DNA of 64,000 bases from the NCBI GenBank assembly GCA_900635465.1, contig LR134135.1, forward strand, positions 434,001 through 498,000. The letters run 5' to 3'. The first letter of the stretch is position 1. Every line of letters starts with the position of its first letter. This DNA is from Lelliottia amnigena (GTDB lineage: Bacteria; Pseudomonadota; Gammaproteobacteria; Enterobacterales; Enterobacteriaceae). The position numbers and the translations under genes were made by a program. The notes under the pieces are model-generated. The model worked only from the letters and a program-made list of their open reading frames with translations, made no database searches and was not told the origin of the DNA. Positions 59,998 to 64,000 of this stretch are shown here, piece by piece.

Positions 59998-62708
59998 ATG
60001 CTGAAAAATATCACCCCGGCAGCTACACGCGTTGTTTGGCCGCCACTTGCCGCGCCGTCTCATTCAGCGCGATCTTCTGCCTGATACCAAACACGTGGCG
60101 GGAACCGTCATTCCACCGACGCTGACGGAACACTGCCTGAAAGCCGCCGCGATGGATGAGAATGAAGTCTGGCGTGCGTTTGGCGGCCATCCGGAAGGGC
60201 TGAACGCTGCGGAAGTCGAAAAAACACGCGCCAAACATGGCGACAACCAGATCCCGGCGCAAAAGCCGTCGCCGTGGTTCGTCCACCTGTGGCTGTGCTA
60301 TCGCAACCCGTTTAACCTGCTGCTGACCGCACTGGCTATCGTTTCGTATGCCACAGAAGATCTGTTCGCTGCGGGGGTCATCGCGCTGATGGTTGCCATT
60401 TCTACGCTGCTGAATTTCATTCAGGAAGCGCGTTCTACCCGTGCGGCAGACGCTCTGAAAGCGATGGTCAGCAACACCGCCACCGTGCAGCGTGTAATCA
60501 ACGAGAAAGGCGAAAGCGCCTGGCTTGAATTGCCTATCGATCAGCTGGTCGTGGGCGACGTTATTAAACTCGCCGCAGGCGACATGATCCCGGCCGATTT
60601 GCGCATCGTTAAGGCGCGCGATCTGTTTGTCGCGCAGGCCTCGCTGACCGGTGAATCGCTGCCGGTCGAGAAAGTGGCGCGCAGCCGTGACCCGCAGCAA
60701 ACCAACCCGCTTGAAAGCGATACCCTGTGCTTTATGGGAACCACGGTGGTGAGCGGCACGGCGCAGGCCATTGTGATCGCGACTGGCGGTAACACCTGGT
60801 TTGGTCAACTGGCGGGGCGCGTCAGCCAGCAGGAGAGCGAGCCGAACGCGTTCCAGAAAGGCATCGGTCGCGTCAGCATGCTGCTGATCCGCTTTATGAT
60901 GGTGATGACCCCGATTGTGCTGCTGATCAACGGCTACACCAAAGGCGACTGGTGGGAAGCCGCGCTGTTTGCGCTTTCCGTCGCGGTGGGTCTAACGCCG
61001 GAAATGCTGCCGATGATCGTTACCTCCACGCTGGCGCGCGGGGCGGTCAAACTGTCTAAGCAAAAAGTGATCGTGAAACATCTCGACGCTATCCAGAACT
61101 TTGGTGCGATGGACATCCTGTGTACTGATAAAACCGGGACGCTGACGCAGGATAAAATTGTGCTCGAGAACCACACGGATATCGCCGGTAAGGTGAGCGA
61201 GCGCGTGCTGCACACTGCCTGGCTGAACAGCCATTATCAAACCGGCCTGAAAAATCTGCTGGATGTCGCGGTGCTGGAAGGGGTGGACGAGGATTCGGCC
61301 CGCACGCTGTCGACGCGCTGGCAAAAAGTGGATGAGATCCCGTTCGACTTTGAGCGCCGCCGCATGTCTGTGGTGGTGAGCGAACAGGCGGATGTACATC
61401 AGCTGATTTGCAAAGGGGCGCTCCAGGAGATCCTGAACGTGTCGGCTCAAGTGCGTCATAACGGCGAAATCGTGCCGCTGGACGACACCATGCTGCGCCG
61501 CATCAAACGCGTGACGGACAATCTCAACCGTCAGGGGCTGCGCGTGGTGGCGGTTGCCAGTAAATTCCTGCCTGCACGCGTTGGCGACTATCAGCGTATC
61601 GACGAATCCGATTTGATCCTCGAAGGTTACATCGCATTCCTCGATCCGCCGAAAGAGACGACCGCACCGGCGCTGAAAGCGCTTAGCGCCTCCGGCATTA
61701 CCGTCAAAATCCTGACCGGTGACAGCGAGCTGGTGGCCGCAAAAGTGTGTCATGACGTCGGGCTGGATGCCGGCGACGTGGTCACGGGCAGCGATATCGA
61801 AACGCTCTCCGATGATGAACTGGCGGCGCTGGCAAAACAGACCACGCTATTCGCGCGCCTGACGCCGATGCACAAAGAGCGCATTGTCACGCTGCTGCGT
61901 CGCGAAGGGCACGTGGTGGGCTTTATGGGCGATGGCATTAACGATGCGCCTGCGCTGCGGGCGGCGGATATTGGGATTTCCGTGGACGGCGCGGTGGATA
62001 TCGCGCGGGAAGCGGCCGATATCATCCTGCTGGAAAAGAGCCTGATGGTGCTGGAGCAGGGCGTGATTGAAGGGCGTCGTACCTTCGCCAATATGCTGAA
62101 ATACATCAAAATGACCGCCAGTTCAAACTTCGGTAACGTCTTCAGCGTACTGGTGGCAAGCGCGTTTCTGCCGTTCCTGCCGATGCTCCCGCTGCATCTG
62201 CTGATCCAGAATCTGATGTATGACGTCTCCCAGGTGGCGATCCCGTTTGATAACGTGGATGAAGAGCAGATTAAAAAGCCGCAGCGTTGGAACCCCGCCG
62301 ATCTGGGCCGCTTCATGCTGTTCTTTGGCCCGATCAGCTCGATCTTTGATATTTTGACCTTCTGGCCTGATGTGGTTTGTGTTCCACGCCAACACGCCGG
62401 AACATCAGACCCTGTTCCAGTCCGGCTGGTTCGTGGTCGGGTTGCTGTCGCAAACGCTGATTGTGCATATGATCCGCACGCGCCGTATCCCGTTCATTCA
62501 GAGCCGCGCCGCATGGCCGCTGATCATCATGACCCTGCTGGTGATGGTGATGGGCATCGCGCTGCCGTTCTCACCGCTGGCAAGCTACCTGAGCCTGCAA
62601 GCGCTGCCATTGAGCTATTTCCCATGGCTGGTGGCGATTCTGGCGGGGTACATGGTGCTGACGCAGATGGTGAAAGGATTCTATGCCCGTCGCTATGGCT
62701 GGCAGTAA
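59998..62708 (+). pseudogene. mgtA: mgtA: magnesium-importing P-type ATPase, two apparent indels
   Basis: P3B-type ATPase that brings Mg2+ into the cytosol under PhoP control. Core motifs are intact: LTGES, CTDKTGTLT (phosphorylated Asp), MTGD-like ILTGDSELVAA and GDGINDAPALRAADIG. The start is ATG 59998, but one extra C in 60014-60017 breaks the frame after MLKNIT; the correct reading (RQL…LFGRHLPRRL) resumes at once. A second extra C at 62366-62367 breaks it again after DILTFW, and the true tail LMWFVFHANTPEHQTLF … KGFYARRYGWQ ends at 62708. Repaired length is close to the 898 residues of E. coli MgtA. Confidence 0.92.
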
Positions 62709-62717
62709 GACGCTTTT

Positions 62718-63171
62718 CTCTCACTTTAACCCTCTCTCACGGGGAGAGGGTTATCGCACGGGCTTGTTTTCCCTCTCTACGCGTGGTCGAGGAAATCGCG
62801 CGGGGCTGTTTCCCTCTATACCCGTGGTCGACGGGATCGTACGGGGCTTTTCCCCCTCTGCTTGTGGTGGAGAGAATCGCGCGGGGCTGTTTCCCTCTAT
62901 GCCCGTGGTTGATGGGATCGTACGGGGCTTTTTTCCCTCTGCTTGTGGTAGAGAGAACCGCTCGGGGCTGTTTCCCTCTATGCCCGTGGTCGACGGGATC
63001 GTACGGGGCTTTTCCCCTCTATGCTTGTGGTGGAGAGAATCGCGCGGGGCTGTTTTGACTTCTGCCCGTGGTTGAGGGAATTGCTCGGTGCTGTTTCCCT
63101 CTATGCCGTGGTCGATGGAATCGCGCGGGGCTATTTCCCCCTCTCCCTGTGGGAGAGGGCCGGGGTGAGGG
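62718..63171. repeat. REP-like palindrome expanded with a 40/41-bp (81-bp dimer) tandem array
   Basis: Begins CCCTCTCTCACGGGGAGAGGG and ends CCCTCTCCCTGTGGGAGAGGGCCGGGGTGAGGG. Between them CGGGGC starts at 62801, 62842, 62882, 62923, 62963, 63004, 63045 and (CGGTGC) 63086, then 63126. Alternate units are most alike, so the working unit is an 81-bp dimer. The 454-base block fills the gap between mgtA and the hexosaminidase gene; it holds no gene. Confidence 0.9.
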
Positions 63172-63329
63172 CATCAGACCCTACAACACGTCGCCGCTAC
63201 CCATCGGATGGCGTTCCTCCCAAATTTAACAACCTGTGATCCCCGTCGCCCTCTCTCCTTGACGACAATTTATCCACATGTTAACAAAATGTTTTGCTCT
63301 TATTTGGCCCGTCAAATTTGATAAGGAAC

Positions 63330-64000
63330 ATGATGTTGCGCTACAGCCTCCTGACTGCCGGGCTTTTGCTCGGCTCTTCTGCACTTGCGGCACCCGCAGG
63401 CGATTTGCCCCTCATGCCGTGGCCTGCCAGCGTTGAGCGACCTTCCACGCAAGGCGCACTGATTCTGAACGATACACTTTCTGTCAGCGTGAGCGGCGAC
63501 GATCTCGGTGATGCCGTGGATCGTCTGCGCCAGCGCATCGCGCTGCAAACCGGCTGGACGCTTCAGCCGCAGGCCGTGAATCCGGATAAACCCACCATTC
63601 GCATCGCGATCGCTAAAAAAGTGACCCCGCAACCCCTGCCCGACAGCGATGAAAGTTATACGCTCACCGTCGACGCCAACGGCGTCAATATCGCGGCCAA
63701 CACCCGCTTTGGTGCGCTGCGGGCGATGGAAACGCTGCTCCAGCTGATTCAAAACGGCGCGGAAAATACTTCGCTGCCGTGGGTGAAGATTGACGATGCC
63801 CCGCGCTTCCCGTGGCGCGGGCTATTACTCGACTCCGCGCGTCATTTCATTCCGCTTGAGGATATCAAACGTCAGATTGACGGTATGGCGGCCGCCAAGC
63901 TGAACGTGCTGCACTGGCATTTGACCGACGATCAGGGTTGGCGATTTACCTCAAAACGCTATCCAAAACTGACCCAACTGGCCAGCGACGGACTGTTTTA
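63330..64000 (+). CDS. GH20 beta-N-acetylhexosaminidase (3' truncated by window)
   Basis: The first 223 codons are visible. A signal peptide (ending ALA, about residue 21) is followed by LPLMPWPASVE, a GH20 N-terminal domain (GH20b) and the start of the catalytic barrel: RFPWRGLLLDSARHFIPLEDIKRQ and NVLHWHLTDDQGWRF. The catalytic Asp-Glu pair lies beyond the window. It would release terminal GlcNAc or GalNAc in the periplasm. ATG 63330 or 63333; AAGGA spacing favours the second. Promoter not defined; the region 63172-63329 has no gene. Confidence 0.88.
   Translation, partial: MMLRYSLLTAGLLLGSSALAAPAGDLPLMPWPASVERPSTQGALILNDTLSVSVSGDDLGDAVDRLRQRIALQTGWTLQPQAVNPDKPTIRIAIAKKVTPQPLPDSDESYTLTVDANGVNIAANTRFGALRAMETLLQLIQNGAENTSLPWVKIDDAPRFPWRGLLLDSARHFIPLEDIKRQIDGMAAAKLNVLHWHLTDDQGWRFTSKRYPKLTQLASDGLF

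Noticed and set aside
62709..63239. Repetitive open frames (RGCFPL…WSTGSYGAF) after mgtA
   Set aside because: They arise because the 81-bp repeat is a multiple of three and the shifted mgtA frame has no stop there. The true mgtA end at 62708 lies before them.

Overview
The window is a chromosomal segment from a member of the Enterobacteriaceae. Protein sequences and gene order (ytfF-qorB-qorR … cpdB-cysQ-ytfJ-ytfK-ytfL-msrA-tamA-tamB-ytfP … ppa-ytfQRT-yjfF … fbp-mpl … yjgA-pmbA-cybC … nrdG-nrdD-treC-treB-treR-mgtA) follow the 95-97 min region of Escherichia coli. The accessory genes, the many CCCTCTCCC/GGGAGAGGG extragenic palindromes and the G+C-rich coding style fit Enterobacter or a close relative (Lelliottia, Leclercia). 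No mobile-element gene, CRISPR array, tRNA or rRNA was seen.

Layout. 1-3.4 kb: end of a chemoreceptor, an AraC regulator with the permease YtfF, and the divergent pair qorB/qorR. 3.4-6 kb: a variable patch with an azoreductase remnant, a flagellar-sigma-promoted unknown gene, an NTF2-like protein and a Vat/CatB-type acetyltransferase. 6-18.4 kb: conserved core (cpdB, cysQ, ytfJ, ytfK, ytfL, msrA, tamA, tamB, ytfP). 18.7-28.2 kb: a nine-gene P-like chaperone-usher fimbrial operon followed by a PglL/Wzy-type glycan ligase, inserted between ytfP and ppa. 28.3-33.8 kb: ppa and the galactofuranose ABC importer ytfQRT-yjfF. 33.8-42.6 kb: a chemoreceptor with a near-perfect sigma-28 promoter, a LysR-type DNA-binding domain standing alone, fbp, mpl, a periplasmic epimerase-like protein, darP, pmbA and cybC. 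42.8-51.7 kb: an eight-gene operon of the poorly characterised EF_0829-EF_0839 type, then a secreted lactonase and a PRD/EIIB/EIIA transcription activator. 51.7-64 kb: anaerobic ribonucleotide reductase (nrdDG), the trehalose genes (treBC, treR), mgtL-mgtA and the start of a GH20 hexosaminidase.

The most interesting candidate system is the 42.8-51.7 kb island. Two ends of it look like amino-sugar-acid catabolism: a DgaE-like ammonia-lyase and a DgaF-like keto-deoxy-phosphogluconate aldolase, plus an amidohydrolase. Its uptake machinery is made of four uncharacterised families (a PRD domain protein, an SFCGS glycine-rich protein, DUF4312, and the membrane proteins DUF4311 and DUF4310) rather than a recognised transporter. 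A 20-bp perfect palindrome and a CRP-like site precede it.

Two other window-wide signals deserve attention. First, seven well-conserved genes (cpdB, tamB, ytfR, nrdD, treC, treR, mgtA) carry single-base frameshifts, about ten indels in all, mostly one extra base in a short homopolymer. This looks more like a base-calling artefact than gene decay, and those genes are listed as pseudogenes only in the formal sense. Second, four intergenic gaps hold the same REP-like palindrome, and in three of them its interior has expanded into tandem arrays with different periods (115, 45 and about 81 bp).
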